Positions 1 through 8,534 of a stretch of 64,000 nt of DNA are shown here, in pieces. Position 1 is the stretch's first letter; each line of letters begins with the position of its first letter. A program made the position numbers and the translations under genes. The DNA comes from Mucilaginibacter achroorhodeus. GTDB lineage: Bacteria; Bacteroidota; Bacteroidia; Sphingobacteriales; Sphingobacteriaceae. Below the pieces are notes generated by a model. That model ran no database searches and was not told where the DNA came from. It saw only the letters and a list, made by a program, of their open reading frames with translations. The stretch lies in assembly GCF_007846095.1 (NCBI RefSeq), contig NZ_VOEI01000006.1, positions 245,075-309,074 of the forward strand, in the 5' to 3' direction.

Positions 1-55
1 TTGTTAACCATGCGGCATAATGTTATAATTGTATACCCAATTATTTGAAACCGCA

Positions 56-1291
56 ATGGAAGCTATACCTCGCTTTACCGAGAAACGGTATTATATCATA
101 CTTGCGTTTGTAACTTCATTGTTCCTGCTGTGGGGAGTAGCCATGACCATGGGCGATGTGTTGAATAAACATTTTCAAAATGTGTTACACATTTCTAAAT
201 CCCGCTCGGGTTTGGTGCAGCTATCCATCTTTGGGGCGTATGGCGTAATGGGTATACCAGCGGGCCTGTTCATGAAACGTTTTGGATATAAACCAGGTGT
301 TTTGCTTGGGTTGTTTCTTTACGCCTGCGGGGCATTCCTTTTTGTTCCTGCAGCTGATGCGCAATCCTTTACGTTTTTCAGAGTTGCTCTTTTTATCCTT
401 GCGTGCGGCCTGGCAACCTTAGAGGCGGTTGCGCATCCCTTTATTGCTTCTCTTGGTGACCAGCGCACAAGCGACAGGCGCCTTAACTTTGCACAAGCAT
501 TTAATGGGGTAGGTGGGGTTATAGGCCCGCTTATAGGGAGTTATTTTATTTTACGTGCAGAAGCCGGGCACACTAATGATTTGGTGGCCGTCAAATATCT
601 ATACATTGGTATCGGCCTGGTGATCACACTGGTAGGCTTATCGTTTGTATTTGTTAAAGTACCCAAAAATCTAACAGACCCGCATATAGTTGCTACTGAT
701 ACTATGGCGGTGGGAGATAGTCTTGATCCCGCCAAAAAGCTTTTTCAGCATAAGCATTTCGTGTTTGCCATTATTGCCCAGCTGTTTAACGTTGCTGCGC
801 AAGGCGGTACCTGGGCCTATTTTATTAATTACGGCCACGAAGTAATGCACTTAAGCGATGCAAGCGCAGCCAATTACTTCGCCTTTAGTATATTTATGAT
901 GATGGTTGGCAGGTTTGTCGGCACGTATCTGATGGGTTACATCAGGCCAAGTAAATTACTTGCCATATTTGCTGCTTGCAATGTGTTGATGTGCATCATC
1001 GTATCACAGCAAATGGGTTGGTTGTCCTTTGGCGCATTGATCATGATCAACTTTTTCTTCAGCATCATGTTCCCTACGATCTTTAGCCTGGGTTTAAAAG
1101 ACCTGGGCCGGCATACACAGCAGGGGGCCTCATTTATTGTTATGGGTGTTGTAGGAGGGGCGTTGTTCCCTCCGTTAATGGGCCTTATAGCCAATAAAAA
1201 TGTAGCTACCGCATACTTGTTTCCAATAATTTGTTACCTGGTTATTTTTGCATTTGCAATCAATTACAATAAAGTCAGGAAAGCCTCATGA
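56..1291 (+). CDS. Sugar MFS transporter, FucP-like (FHS family)
   Basis: This is a 12-helix proton-coupled sugar permease of the inner membrane, in the family of L-fucose and glucose/galactose permeases. The first helix carries the family-like stretch LLWGVAMTMGDVLNKHFQ, with an acidic residue where FucP has its proton-linked Asp, and LEAVAHPFIASLGD supplies the Glu in the helix that FucP uses for coupling. Length (411 aa) is normal. I chose the ATG at 56; an in-frame TTG at 29 would add nine unremarkable residues. The gene is 71 bp upstream of a LacI regulator on the same strand and next to glycoside hydrolases, so it probably imports a sugar released by them. The exact substrate cannot be read from sequence. 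Confidence 0.88.
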   Translation: MEAIPRFTEKRYYIILAFVTSLFLLWGVAMTMGDVLNKHFQNVLHISKSRSGLVQLSIFGAYGVMGIPAGLFMKRFGYKPGVLLGLFLYACGAFLFVPAADAQSFTFFRVALFILACGLATLEAVAHPFIASLGDQRTSDRRLNFAQAFNGVGGVIGPLIGSYFILRAEAGHTNDLVAVKYLYIGIGLVITLVGLSFVFVKVPKNLTDPHIVATDTMAVGDSLDPAKKLFQHKHFVFAIIAQLFNVAAQGGTWAYFINYGHEVMHLSDASAANYFAFSIFMMMVGRFVGTYLMGYIRPSKLLAIFAACNVLMCIIVSQQMGWLSFGALIMINFFFSIMFPTIFSLGLKDLGRHTQQGASFIVMGVVGGALFPPLMGLIANKNVATAYLFPIICYLVIFAFAINYNKVRKAS

Positions 1292-1308
1292 TCCGGCCCG
1301 CTTAGCCC

Positions 1309-1333
1309 TTTATTTTCGTAACCCGAAAATAAA
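1309..1333. promoter_or_regulatory. Inverted repeat between MFS gene and LacI gene
   Basis: Ten-base arms TTTATTTTCG (1309-1318) and CGAAAATAAA (1324-1333) are separated by 5 bases. There is no T tract, so it is more likely an operator or weak RNA hairpin than a strong terminator. Its role is unproven. Confidence 0.4.
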
Positions 1334-1346
1334 ATATACATTGCAT

Positions 1347-1362
1347 CATAAATCGGTTTAGT
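1347..1362. promoter_or_regulatory. Putative LacI-type operator abutting the regulator start codon
   Basis: CATAAATCGGTTTAGT ends one base before the ATG at 1363. It matches 12 of 16 positions of the palindrome GCTAAATCGATTTAGC that recurs in front of the hydrolase and lipoprotein genes. The position suggests autoregulation by blocking transcription or translation initiation. Confidence 0.5.
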
Positions 1363-2397
1363 ATGAGTAAAAAAGTATCTATCGTTGATATTGCCAATAC
1401 ACTTAATATTTCAAAAACAACTGTGTCATTTATTCTTAACGGAAGGGCACAAGAGAAACGGATTAGTGAGGAGTTGGTAGAGCGCGTACAAAAATTGGTT
1501 AAAGAGGTAGGTTACAAGCCTAACTCGCTTGCAAAAAGCCTTCGTACCGGTAAATCAAACATCATCGGGTTGATGGTTGAGGATATATCAAACCCGTTTT
1601 TTGCCAGTATTGCCCGCCTGATAGAAAATAGGGCATACGAAAATGGTTACCGTATAATTTATTGCAGTACCGATAATGATACCGAGCGCACCCGCGAGCT
1701 GATCAGCATGTTTAGGGACCGGCATGTAGACGGCTACATCATATCGCCACCCGAGGGCATTGAGGAGGATGTGAAAGAGTTGCTTGGCAGTGGGCAGCCG
1801 GTGGTGATGTTTGACCGTTATTTGCAGGATATTGATACAGATCATGTAATAGTTGATAATGCGTTTAGCATGTACAATGCTACCCAGCACTTAGTGCAGC
1901 AGGGTTATCGTAATATTGCTTTAATAACCTTTTCATCAGCGCAAAGCCAAATGATGGATCGCGTTACCGGTTACAAAAATGCGCTTAAAGATGCCAAGCT
2001 AAAGCCTTTGCTTAAAGAAATAGACTTTAACAGAAATGAAGCACTGATCACTGAGCCGTTAATGGCATTTTTGAAGAAGAACACGGGCATTGATGCCATT
2101 CTTTTTGGTACAGATCATATTGGTACCTGTGGCCTTAAGGTAATCAGGCAGCTGGGTTTAAAAGTGCCTGAAGATGTTGCCGTAGTATCATTTGATGATT
2201 ATGACGTATTTAAATTGCATTCGCCGCCTGTTAGTGCTATTGCACAGCCTATAGAGGCCCTGGCCGATCATGTGATAAGTTTAATGCTCAAGAAACTGGA
2301 TGCTAATGCCACCCCTACCACTCAAAAAATAACCCTGTCGACTAACCTGAATATTCGCGAATCGTCTCTGCAGCATTCAAAGGCTGTTGCTGAATAG
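1363..2397 (+). CDS. LacI-family transcriptional regulator
   Basis: A 344-aa sugar-responsive DNA-binding regulator. The N-terminal LacI helix-turn-helix (residues 3-30) includes VDIANTLNISKTTVSFILNG, followed by the hinge region VGYKPNSLAKSLRTGKS and a periplasmic-binding-protein-like effector domain beginning IIGLMVEDISNPFF. The C-terminal signature PEDVAVVSFDDYD is typical of the family. It lies between a sugar permease and glycoside hydrolases. A LacI-like operator overlaps its own start, and related palindromes occur upstream of the neighbouring GH2, GH31 and lipoprotein genes, so it is the likely local regulator. Its last 56 bases overlap the 3' end of the convergent desaturase gene. 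The effector sugar is unknown. Confidence 0.93.
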   Translation: MSKKVSIVDIANTLNISKTTVSFILNGRAQEKRISEELVERVQKLVKEVGYKPNSLAKSLRTGKSNIIGLMVEDISNPFFASIARLIENRAYENGYRIIYCSTDNDTERTRELISMFRDRHVDGYIISPPEGIEEDVKELLGSGQPVVMFDRYLQDIDTDHVIVDNAFSMYNATQHLVQQGYRNIALITFSSAQSQMMDRVTGYKNALKDAKLKPLLKEIDFNRNEALITEPLMAFLKKNTGIDAILFGTDHIGTCGLKVIRQLGLKVPEDVAVVSFDDYDVFKLHSPPVSAIAQPIEALADHVISLMLKKLDANATPTTQKITLSTNLNIRESSLQHSKAVAE

Positions 2398-3169
2398 CGT
2401 CAGCTCCAAAACGGCGGGCCTGTATCTTGTCGTATTCCTTTTCGTAATCCGGATTTTCGGTTTTCATCAGCTTGTCCCAATGTCTGAAATACAGGCTATA
2501 ATTGCCTCTAAACTTGCTATGGTGCAGGTTGTGGTAGGTTGAAGTATTGATGATATTGAACCACATTGAGTTCCTTAATCGTTTAGGGGCTATCTCGAAG
2601 CCCAGGTGCCCATAAACATTGATGATAAAGCCCACCACCGTAAATAACCCTATTGTGATGGGGTGCATAGGCAGCGTAAATGCTAATACAACCAGTACAA
2701 AACCCTCTGTCCAGGCTTCAAAAAAATGGAAAGAATACGAAGCCCACGGCGAAGGTGTTACAGATTTATGGTGTACCAGGTGCGTGTATTTAAACAAAAC
2801 CGGATGGTGAAGTAAGCGGTGCATCCAATAAAAATAAGTATCATGGATAACAAGACTTATCACCAGGCTCACCGGGATCCACCAGGTTGGATAATCAGTT
2901 ACTTTGCTATAGATAAGGGTATGATCACGAAGCGGTGTAAACAACAGTACCAAGGCTATGATAGTAAAAACTGCGGTAGTTTGCATCGAGTGCAGTATTT
3001 CGCGCAGAAAGTCTTTAACATCAGCTGCCCTTTTTGTCTGTATCCTCGATCGTTCAAAACGGCCCTTAAAGAATACGTAAAATATAAGAAAAGGTACGCC
3101 CGCGATTACAAAATAGCGGATAGCGGTAACACTGAATATCCTGATGATTATGTCTATAAAACCTTGCAT
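2342..3169 (-). CDS. Sterol desaturase / fatty acid hydroxylase superfamily membrane protein
   Basis: A 275-aa integral membrane di-iron oxygenase candidate. The histidine clusters of the superfamily are present in order: HDTYFYWMHRLLHH, HLVHHKS and a C-terminal HNLHH. Several hydrophobic helices precede and separate them. The substrate in Bacteroidota members is usually unknown; lipid or carotenoid hydroxylation is possible. It starts 28 bases after the GH2 stop on the same strand, so it is probably transcribed with that enzyme and may share its operator. Its C-terminal coding sequence overlaps the end of the LacI gene by 56 bp in antisense. Family assignment is firm, function is not. Confidence 0.88.
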   Translation of the reverse strand: MQGFIDIIIRIFSVTAIRYFVIAGVPFLIFYVFFKGRFERSRIQTKRAADVKDFLREILHSMQTTAVFTIIALVLLFTPLRDHTLIYSKVTDYPTWWIPVSLVISLVIHDTYFYWMHRLLHHPVLFKYTHLVHHKSVTPSPWASYSFHFFEAWTEGFVLVVLAFTLPMHPITIGLFTVVGFIINVYGHLGFEIAPKRLRNSMWFNIINTSTYHNLHHSKFRGNYSLYFRHWDKLMKTENPDYEKEYDKIQARRFGADAIQQQPLNAAETIREYSG

Positions 3170-3197
3170 AACATTTAATTAAAAACTCCCAAGCTGC

Positions 3198-5819
3198 CTA
3201 ATTATTGTAAGCTTTAACATCAAGTTTGTAGCCGTTAGCCAGTTGTTTAGCGTCGACTTCTATTTGTATTTTTCTGCTTTCTCCCTGCATTAAGCTAAAA
3301 TAGCTGTCGCTTATCAAGGCAGGTAATATCTGTTGGCCTTTGGTATTTAACAACTGGGCTCTTATACCGTACGCAGCGCTGTTTTTAGAGTTATTTGTAA
3401 CCGTAAAAGTGATCAACTTATTGTTCTTATCTTCTGCGCTGCTTACCAAGCCTTTGCTAATACCAAGCAAAGATCCAACTTTAGCCATCTTGTCAAATGC
3501 ACGATAATCAAGGTGTTTTTTACCTATCCAATAAAAGTTCTCTGATACCAATTTCCCGGCATTGTCTGTAAGTTTCAGCTTCATGAAATAGATCTCGGGT
3601 AAGGCAGTAGGGTCCTTGCCTGTAAAAGCATTAAACGATTCGGTTGCTGATGACATAGGCACATTAACCATTTTTGTGGTTGAATACCCCGGAATGAGTT
3701 TTCCATCCAGGCCGTATACTTCTGCGTTGGCCGTAAGTTTGTTTATGGCGTAGGCTCTATTGTTGATCACCTTAACAGAATTTGTTGCAGCATTCCATTG
3801 GATGTGTACCGGTTCGCAAGCCACTTTAGCGCCAAAGTAAGCTCCTGTAAGGTCGTAGTAATAATCATAAGTTTGCCATATCATAGATGGATAGGCCGAT
3901 TGACTCATCCATATCAGCATACCTGTTGCGTCGTTCCACATATGGTCATTCCAGCCTTCAAACATGGCTTTCATTGTTTCCAGGTTAAGCATCTGGGATT
4001 TTTTACAAAAGTCCTCAATTGATGTGGCCTGCCCGTAACTTCGATTGACATCTGCAACATATTTTGCCGGGGCAGCGCCCCCGCCCAGATCTCCATTTGT
4101 GCTAAAGTAGTGCTTGGCCCACATGTTATCCTTACTATCAACAGTTTGCGGTGTAGGGGGTACCCAGTAATCTTTGGGCATAAACTTTTTAAAGCTTTCA
4201 ATATTCACAAAGGTCGCTGTACCCAGTTCGCTTCGCATGCCCCATGAATCTTTGGAAAAGAGATAGCCGTTATGCGGATCAGTAAAATACACCTTTGGGT
4301 CGGAATTGCTCCAGTTACCACTGCCCGATAAATTGCGGCTACCGCCGTGGATAGAGAAATTTGGGTTGGTTGTACCCGCATTTGAACGAGCTATATACAG
4401 TCGCTGGCCTTCATCATTATCTCTTATGGCATTTTTAATGGCCATGCTTAATGCACCCGTAGTATCGCCGCCAGGCAGTCCTTCGTTGGCGCCGCACCAT
4501 ATGATTATTGATGGATGTTGACGGTATTTTTTTACCTTCTCTATAGCGTTTACCTTAAAGTTGTTAATGCTATCGATAGGGCCAAAGTTGTTGAGCCAGA
4601 AATCGTCCCAAACCATGATGCCGTATTTATCGCAATATTGATAAAAAGCCTCATCGGTTACTTCACCCGTCCAGTTGCGGATGATATTGAAATTCATCTC
4701 TTTGTGCATGCGAATGCGCGGTTCATAATCCTTTCCACGTACCTTAAGCATGTAATCACTCATGCCCCAGTTGCCGCCCTTAAGCAGTATAGGCACGTTA
4801 TTTACGTAAACCCTTAACCGGCCGTTAACACTGGTTGTATCTGCCGATACCTTTCTGATACCAAAACGCTGGGTGTGGATATCAGATAGGCTTTTGTTAT
4901 CCTGGCTAAAACTAACCTTGCATGTATAAAGATCTTGTTTACCATATCCGTTTGGCCACCATAAAAGCGGGTTTTTGATCCTTAGTTGGTCATAAGCGTT
5001 TTCATCAAAATTTACGGTTTGGCTTGCGTTAGGCGCAATGGTAACCATTGCACTATTAAGTACGATATTTCCGGGTTGTATGGTTACATTAAGCTTGCCG
5101 CTTACAGGTTTATCGGTGCTGTTTTTTATCCATGCATTTACATTAAGATCCGCAAGTTTATTATTGATGAGTTTGGTTTTCACCTGCGCATCTTCTATTA
5201 TAACAGGGCCTGTGGTAGTAAGGGCAACCGTATCGGTAATGCCGCTATTTAAGCCCGGCACTGCAGGCATCCAATCCCAGCTGCCGCTGCTTAGATAAGT
5301 GGGCGCCTGGCGATTTGCCAAACCAAAACTGGCATCGGGCGGGATGATCAATACCGCAACTGCGTTTGCTTTGCCGCTATTTAAAAGATCGGTTACATCA
5401 TACCTGCCGCGTTGCACAATACCTTGTATTGTACCTATGTGTTTGCCATTAAAATAAACCTCAGCACGTTTGTGTACGCCATTAAAGTTTAGCCAGGTTC
5501 TATTACCCTCAGGCTTTACGCTAAATTCTGCGCGGTACCAGTACGGCCTGTTGTACTTTGCTTTATCAACCTTGTATATATTGTCGGCAAAATCGGGGTT
5601 TGCTTCTTTTCCGGCCTTTACGTATGCATAAAAAACAGTGCCCGGCACTACGCCATCGATCCAGTTGGGAGCAGAAAACCCAATAGATGATACTTGCTGC
5701 CCAGTGTAATTATGCTCATCTTGCGGAAATAGTTTCCATTTTAATGCACTGCTGTTTTGCGCAAAGGCATTAATAGCGCAGATTGAAAACAAAATGAAAA
5801 CGTAAAGTGATTTAAACAT
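3198..5819 (-). CDS. Glycoside hydrolase family 2 (beta-mannosidase / exo-beta-glucosaminidase-like)
   Basis: An 873-aa exported hydrolase with signal peptide MFKSLYVFILFSICAINAFA. A jelly-roll sugar-binding domain (RTWLNFNGVHKRAEVYFNGK) is followed by Ig-like and TIM-barrel domains. The acid/base Glu is predicted at residue 446 (WCGANEG) and the nucleophile Glu at about 531 (MRSELG). The WCGANE form resembles beta-mannosidases and the CsxA glucosaminidase branch rather than LacZ. A C-terminal Ig-like region follows. It is divergent from the GH31 gene, and a LacI-like operator lies 29 bp upstream of its start. It probably acts in the periplasm on glycan fragments; the sugar specificity is uncertain. 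Confidence 0.87.
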   Translation of the reverse strand: MFKSLYVFILFSICAINAFAQNSSALKWKLFPQDEHNYTGQQVSSIGFSAPNWIDGVVPGTVFYAYVKAGKEANPDFADNIYKVDKAKYNRPYWYRAEFSVKPEGNRTWLNFNGVHKRAEVYFNGKHIGTIQGIVQRGRYDVTDLLNSGKANAVAVLIIPPDASFGLANRQAPTYLSSGSWDWMPAVPGLNSGITDTVALTTTGPVIIEDAQVKTKLINNKLADLNVNAWIKNSTDKPVSGKLNVTIQPGNIVLNSAMVTIAPNASQTVNFDENAYDQLRIKNPLLWWPNGYGKQDLYTCKVSFSQDNKSLSDIHTQRFGIRKVSADTTSVNGRLRVYVNNVPILLKGGNWGMSDYMLKVRGKDYEPRIRMHKEMNFNIIRNWTGEVTDEAFYQYCDKYGIMVWDDFWLNNFGPIDSINNFKVNAIEKVKKYRQHPSIIIWCGANEGLPGGDTTGALSMAIKNAIRDNDEGQRLYIARSNAGTTNPNFSIHGGSRNLSGSGNWSNSDPKVYFTDPHNGYLFSKDSWGMRSELGTATFVNIESFKKFMPKDYWVPPTPQTVDSKDNMWAKHYFSTNGDLGGGAAPAKYVADVNRSYGQATSIEDFCKKSQMLNLETMKAMFEGWNDHMWNDATGMLIWMSQSAYPSMIWQTYDYYYDLTGAYFGAKVACEPVHIQWNAATNSVKVINNRAYAINKLTANAEVYGLDGKLIPGYSTTKMVNVPMSSATESFNAFTGKDPTALPEIYFMKLKLTDNAGKLVSENFYWIGKKHLDYRAFDKMAKVGSLLGISKGLVSSAEDKNNKLITFTVTNNSKNSAAYGIRAQLLNTKGQQILPALISDSYFSLMQGESRKIQIEVDAKQLANGYKLDVKAYNN

Positions 5820-5847
5820 AGGATAACAATTTGAAGCAAATTAGCTT

Positions 5848-5863
5848 ATAAAATCGATTTAGC
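5848..5863. promoter_or_regulatory. Putative LacI operator for the GH2 gene
   Basis: ATAAAATCGATTTAGC matches 13 of 16 positions of the local consensus GCTAAATCGATTTAGC. It is 28 bases upstream of the GH2 start on the minus strand, close to where the transcription start would be expected. Confidence 0.6.
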
Positions 5864-5957
5864 AAAATGATTTTTATAGTCTTTAGAAATTCAATTTGAT
5901 TATCAATAAGTTAAGTTTATGTCGAAATCGCACTTTGTTAACTAAATTGATCTTTAA

Positions 5958-5976
5958 GTGATCCTAAAGGGATCAC
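5958..5976. promoter_or_regulatory. Inverted repeat in the divergent GH2/GH31 region
   Basis: GTGATCC and GGATCAC form perfect 7-bp arms around TAAAG in the middle of the 238-bp region between the two divergent hydrolase genes. It differs from the LacI-like palindromes and could be the site of a second regulator, for example a Crp-type factor. The binding protein is not known. Confidence 0.4.
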
Positions 5977-6024
5977 ACTGATTTAAAAGTCCAACTATAT
6001 AAATATAATCTTGTTTTATTGAAT

Positions 6025-6043
6025 GCTAAATCGATATTTTAGC
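6025..6043. promoter_or_regulatory. Putative LacI operator for the GH31 gene (wide-spaced variant)
   Basis: GCTAAATCGATATTTTAGC keeps both perfect half sites GCTAAA and TTTAGC, but with a 7-base rather than 4-base centre. It ends 14 bases before the ATG of the GH31 gene. Confidence 0.55.
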
Positions 6044-6057
6044 GCCAAACTTAAATT

Positions 6058-8217
6058 ATGACCAACATGATATTTACTTACCCAAGGCTACTTGCATTGT
6101 TACTATTAACTTGTTTATTACAAGAGCCCGCCATTGGCCAAAAAATGCAGGTAACAGAGGTAGCGCCCGGGGTTAAGAAAATAAATGTTGGCCAGCCTGA
6201 TAAATTTAACCCCTATAGCTTTTGTGAGGAAAAACCGAAAGTGAACGCTATGCAGCAATTACCTGCAGGAAAGCTACCTTTTGATATTAACAATATAGTT
6301 GCAACCATCAATGATCGCGGTGTTGTTGTTGAAGTGCCTTTAGATGGCGATGAGCAGCTATATGGTTTTGGCTTGCAGATAGGCTCGTTTAATCAGCGTG
6401 GTTTACGTAAAAAGCCAATAGTTAATGATAACCCTTTAAATGATCTGGGCTATACGCACGGACCAACAACGCTATACTTATCTAATAAGGGTTATGGCAT
6501 ACTTATCAATACGTCGCGGTATACAACCTTTTACTGCGGCAGCACATCAAAAAACACCGGTGCTGTTATAACTGCCCGTCAAACTAACGGAGGCAATTCC
6601 GTTGAAGATCTTTATGCTAATAAAGGTGGCTCGGGCGGTAAAGTCGCCGCAGATATTCCCGGAGCAAAAGGTGTGGAGATATATGTATTTGAGGGACCTG
6701 ATCTGCTTAGCGCTATGCAACGCTATAATTTGTTTTCTGGTGGCGGGGCAATACCGGCCATTTGGGGTTTAGGTGTAAAATATCGGGTAAAAGCTGATTT
6801 TAAGCAGGCTGATGTTAAAAAAACTGCAGCTTATTTTCGTCAGCATCATATACCGGTAGATGTGCTGGGCTTAGAGCCCCGCTGGCAAACCACCGCGTAT
6901 TCCTGTTCTTATGTTTGGAATAAAGATTTTTTCCCTGATCCACAGAACCTGATAGACAGCATGAAGTTGCAGGGTTATCACATTAATTTGTGGGAGCATG
7001 CATTTGTTAATGCTGCATCACCTTTGTATACACCATTGAAAAACAGATCCGGTAATTATTTGGTATGGAATGGTTTGGTGCCCGATTTTGCTGACAAAGC
7101 CGCAAGCAAACTTTTCGCGGATTATCATGAGAATACTTTTATTAAACAGGGTATCTCCGGCTTTAAAATGGATGAGTGTGATAACTCTAACTTAAGTTAC
7201 GGTAACGCAACATGGAGTTTCCCGGAGCATAGCCGTTTCCCGTCTGGTATTGATGGAGAGCAAATGCACCAGCTATTTGGTTTGTTGTACCAGAAAGCCA
7301 TATACAATGTTTATAAGCAGAATAATACCAGAACATATTTAGATGTAAGGGCATCAAGTACGTTTGCTTCATCATACCCGGCTGCTATTTACAGTGACAC
7401 TTATGATCATGACGAATATATCCGGATGATCACCAACTCAGGTTTTGCCGGGATGATCTGGTCGCCGGAGGTAAGGGAATCAAACACTGTTAAAGATCTG
7501 ATGCGACGCAGCCAAACAGCGGTACTATCGGCACAGGCGCTTTATAATTCATGGTACCTGCAAAATCCACCCTGGCTGCAGATCAACAAAGAAAAAAATA
7601 ATCGCAATGAACTTATGGCGGATGCCAACAAGGTTGAGGCTGACGTTCGCCAACTGCTCGATTTCCGGATGAGTTTGCTGCCTTACCTTTATAATGCCTT
7701 CGCCGAATATCATTACAAAGGCATACCACCTTTTAGAGCGCTGGTTATGGATTACCCCACCGACGAGAAAGTATACAATATATCAGATGAGTATATGATA
7801 GGCAGCGGAATACTTGCGGCACCGCTAACAGAAAAGTCTGACGAGCGCAAAGTATACCTGCCAAAAGGTAACTGGTATGATTTTAACACAGGTAAAAAGA
7901 TGGAAGGAGGCAAAACCTATACTGTAAGTACAGGACTGACGGAGCTACCCATTTTTATTAAAGAAGGAACCATTTTGCCGCTGGCCAGGCCGCTTGAGTA
8001 TGTGTCGCCACAAAGCCGGTTTGAGTTAACCTGTTATGTTTATGGGGATAAAGCCTCAACAAGCCTTTTTGAAGATGATGGCATTACCTTTAATTATAAT
8101 CAGGGCCAATACAACAATATCACATTATCATATCAAAATGGAAAAGGCCTGGTAAACCGTAAGGGAAATTATCAAACCAACAGATATACCGTTGCAAAAT
8201 GGGTGAAAGTGAAATAG
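6058..8217 (+). CDS. Glycoside hydrolase family 31 (alpha-glycosidase)
   Basis: A 719-aa exported alpha-glycosidase with a signal peptide ending near AIGQ. An N-terminal beta-sandwich (DEQLYGFGLQIGSFNQRG) precedes the TIM barrel; the family nucleophile is Asp372 in GFKMDECDNSN. The C-terminal region has the usual GH31 beta domains (ILAAPLTEKSDERKVYLPKG, TSLFEDDG). The stretch where the acid/base Asp normally lies in a W-x-GD motif instead reads GFAGMIWSPEVRES (Glu at 471), so the substrate class cannot be transferred from alpha-glucosidases or xylosidases. It is divergent from the GH2 gene with LacI-like operators at both promoters. Family certain, specificity open. Confidence 0.88.
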   Translation: MTNMIFTYPRLLALLLLTCLLQEPAIGQKMQVTEVAPGVKKINVGQPDKFNPYSFCEEKPKVNAMQQLPAGKLPFDINNIVATINDRGVVVEVPLDGDEQLYGFGLQIGSFNQRGLRKKPIVNDNPLNDLGYTHGPTTLYLSNKGYGILINTSRYTTFYCGSTSKNTGAVITARQTNGGNSVEDLYANKGGSGGKVAADIPGAKGVEIYVFEGPDLLSAMQRYNLFSGGGAIPAIWGLGVKYRVKADFKQADVKKTAAYFRQHHIPVDVLGLEPRWQTTAYSCSYVWNKDFFPDPQNLIDSMKLQGYHINLWEHAFVNAASPLYTPLKNRSGNYLVWNGLVPDFADKAASKLFADYHENTFIKQGISGFKMDECDNSNLSYGNATWSFPEHSRFPSGIDGEQMHQLFGLLYQKAIYNVYKQNNTRTYLDVRASSTFASSYPAAIYSDTYDHDEYIRMITNSGFAGMIWSPEVRESNTVKDLMRRSQTAVLSAQALYNSWYLQNPPWLQINKEKNNRNELMADANKVEADVRQLLDFRMSLLPYLYNAFAEYHYKGIPPFRALVMDYPTDEKVYNISDEYMIGSGILAAPLTEKSDERKVYLPKGNWYDFNTGKKMEGGKTYTVSTGLTELPIFIKEGTILPLARPLEYVSPQSRFELTCYVYGDKASTSLFEDDGITFNYNQGQYNNITLSYQNGKGLVNRKGNYQTNRYTVAKWVKVK

Positions 8218-8331
8218 CTTTCCGTTAGTAATTTCTTAACAAAATTTACAGCCGATCAGATTGGCGTACTCTACAGGTGCAGATAAACCAATTATGCTAC
8301 CTGCATAATTCCTACATCTGCTTTCTTATTT

Positions 8332-8347
8332 AGTTTATCGATTTAGC
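8332..8347. promoter_or_regulatory. Putative LacI operator, distal site
   Basis: AGTTTATCGATTTAGC keeps the right half site and the centre and matches 12 of 16 consensus positions. It is 69 bp upstream of the proximal site, a spacing that could permit looping. Confidence 0.45.
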
Positions 8348-8389
8348 TTGTGTAAAGGCCGAGAAAGGTTATTATAATAAATATAAAAA

Positions 8390-8397
8390 TATATTTG
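8390..8397 (+). promoter_or_regulatory. Bacteroidota -7 promoter box
   Basis: TATATTTG fits the TAnnTTTG consensus of the primary sigma factor in Bacteroidota. The LacI-like operator begins three bases downstream and would cover the transcription start. Confidence 0.55.
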
Positions 8398-8400
8398 TTT

Positions 8401-8416
8401 GTTAAATCGATTTAGC
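8401..8416. promoter_or_regulatory. Putative LacI operator, proximal site
   Basis: GTTAAATCGATTTAGC matches 15 of 16 consensus positions and is identical to the site at 12974-12989. It lies directly downstream of a TATATTTG promoter box. Confidence 0.65.
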
Positions 8417-8534
8417 TTAATATTGATATGCCAATTATTACCGGTGAACAAACAAGTAAGAAGTTAACCGGCTGAAGCGCTTATGCGCTTTCATATTTTT
8501 GATTTAGATAGATTTCAATCATCAAAACTATATT

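Larger units (their letters stand above)
8218..8534 (+). promoter_or_regulatory. 317-bp promoter region of the lipoprotein/MBOAT operon
   Basis: This gene-free stretch holds two LacI-like palindromes (8332-8347 and 8401-8416) and a TATATTTG -7 box at 8390-8397. The rest is an untranslated leader of about 120 bases before the ATG at 8535. No coding sequence was recognised in it. Confidence 0.6.

Noticed and set aside
4515..5298. Several plus-strand frames of 80-100 codons opposite the first GH2 gene
   Set aside because: All are antisense to conserved catalytic-domain sequence and show no coding signals of their own.
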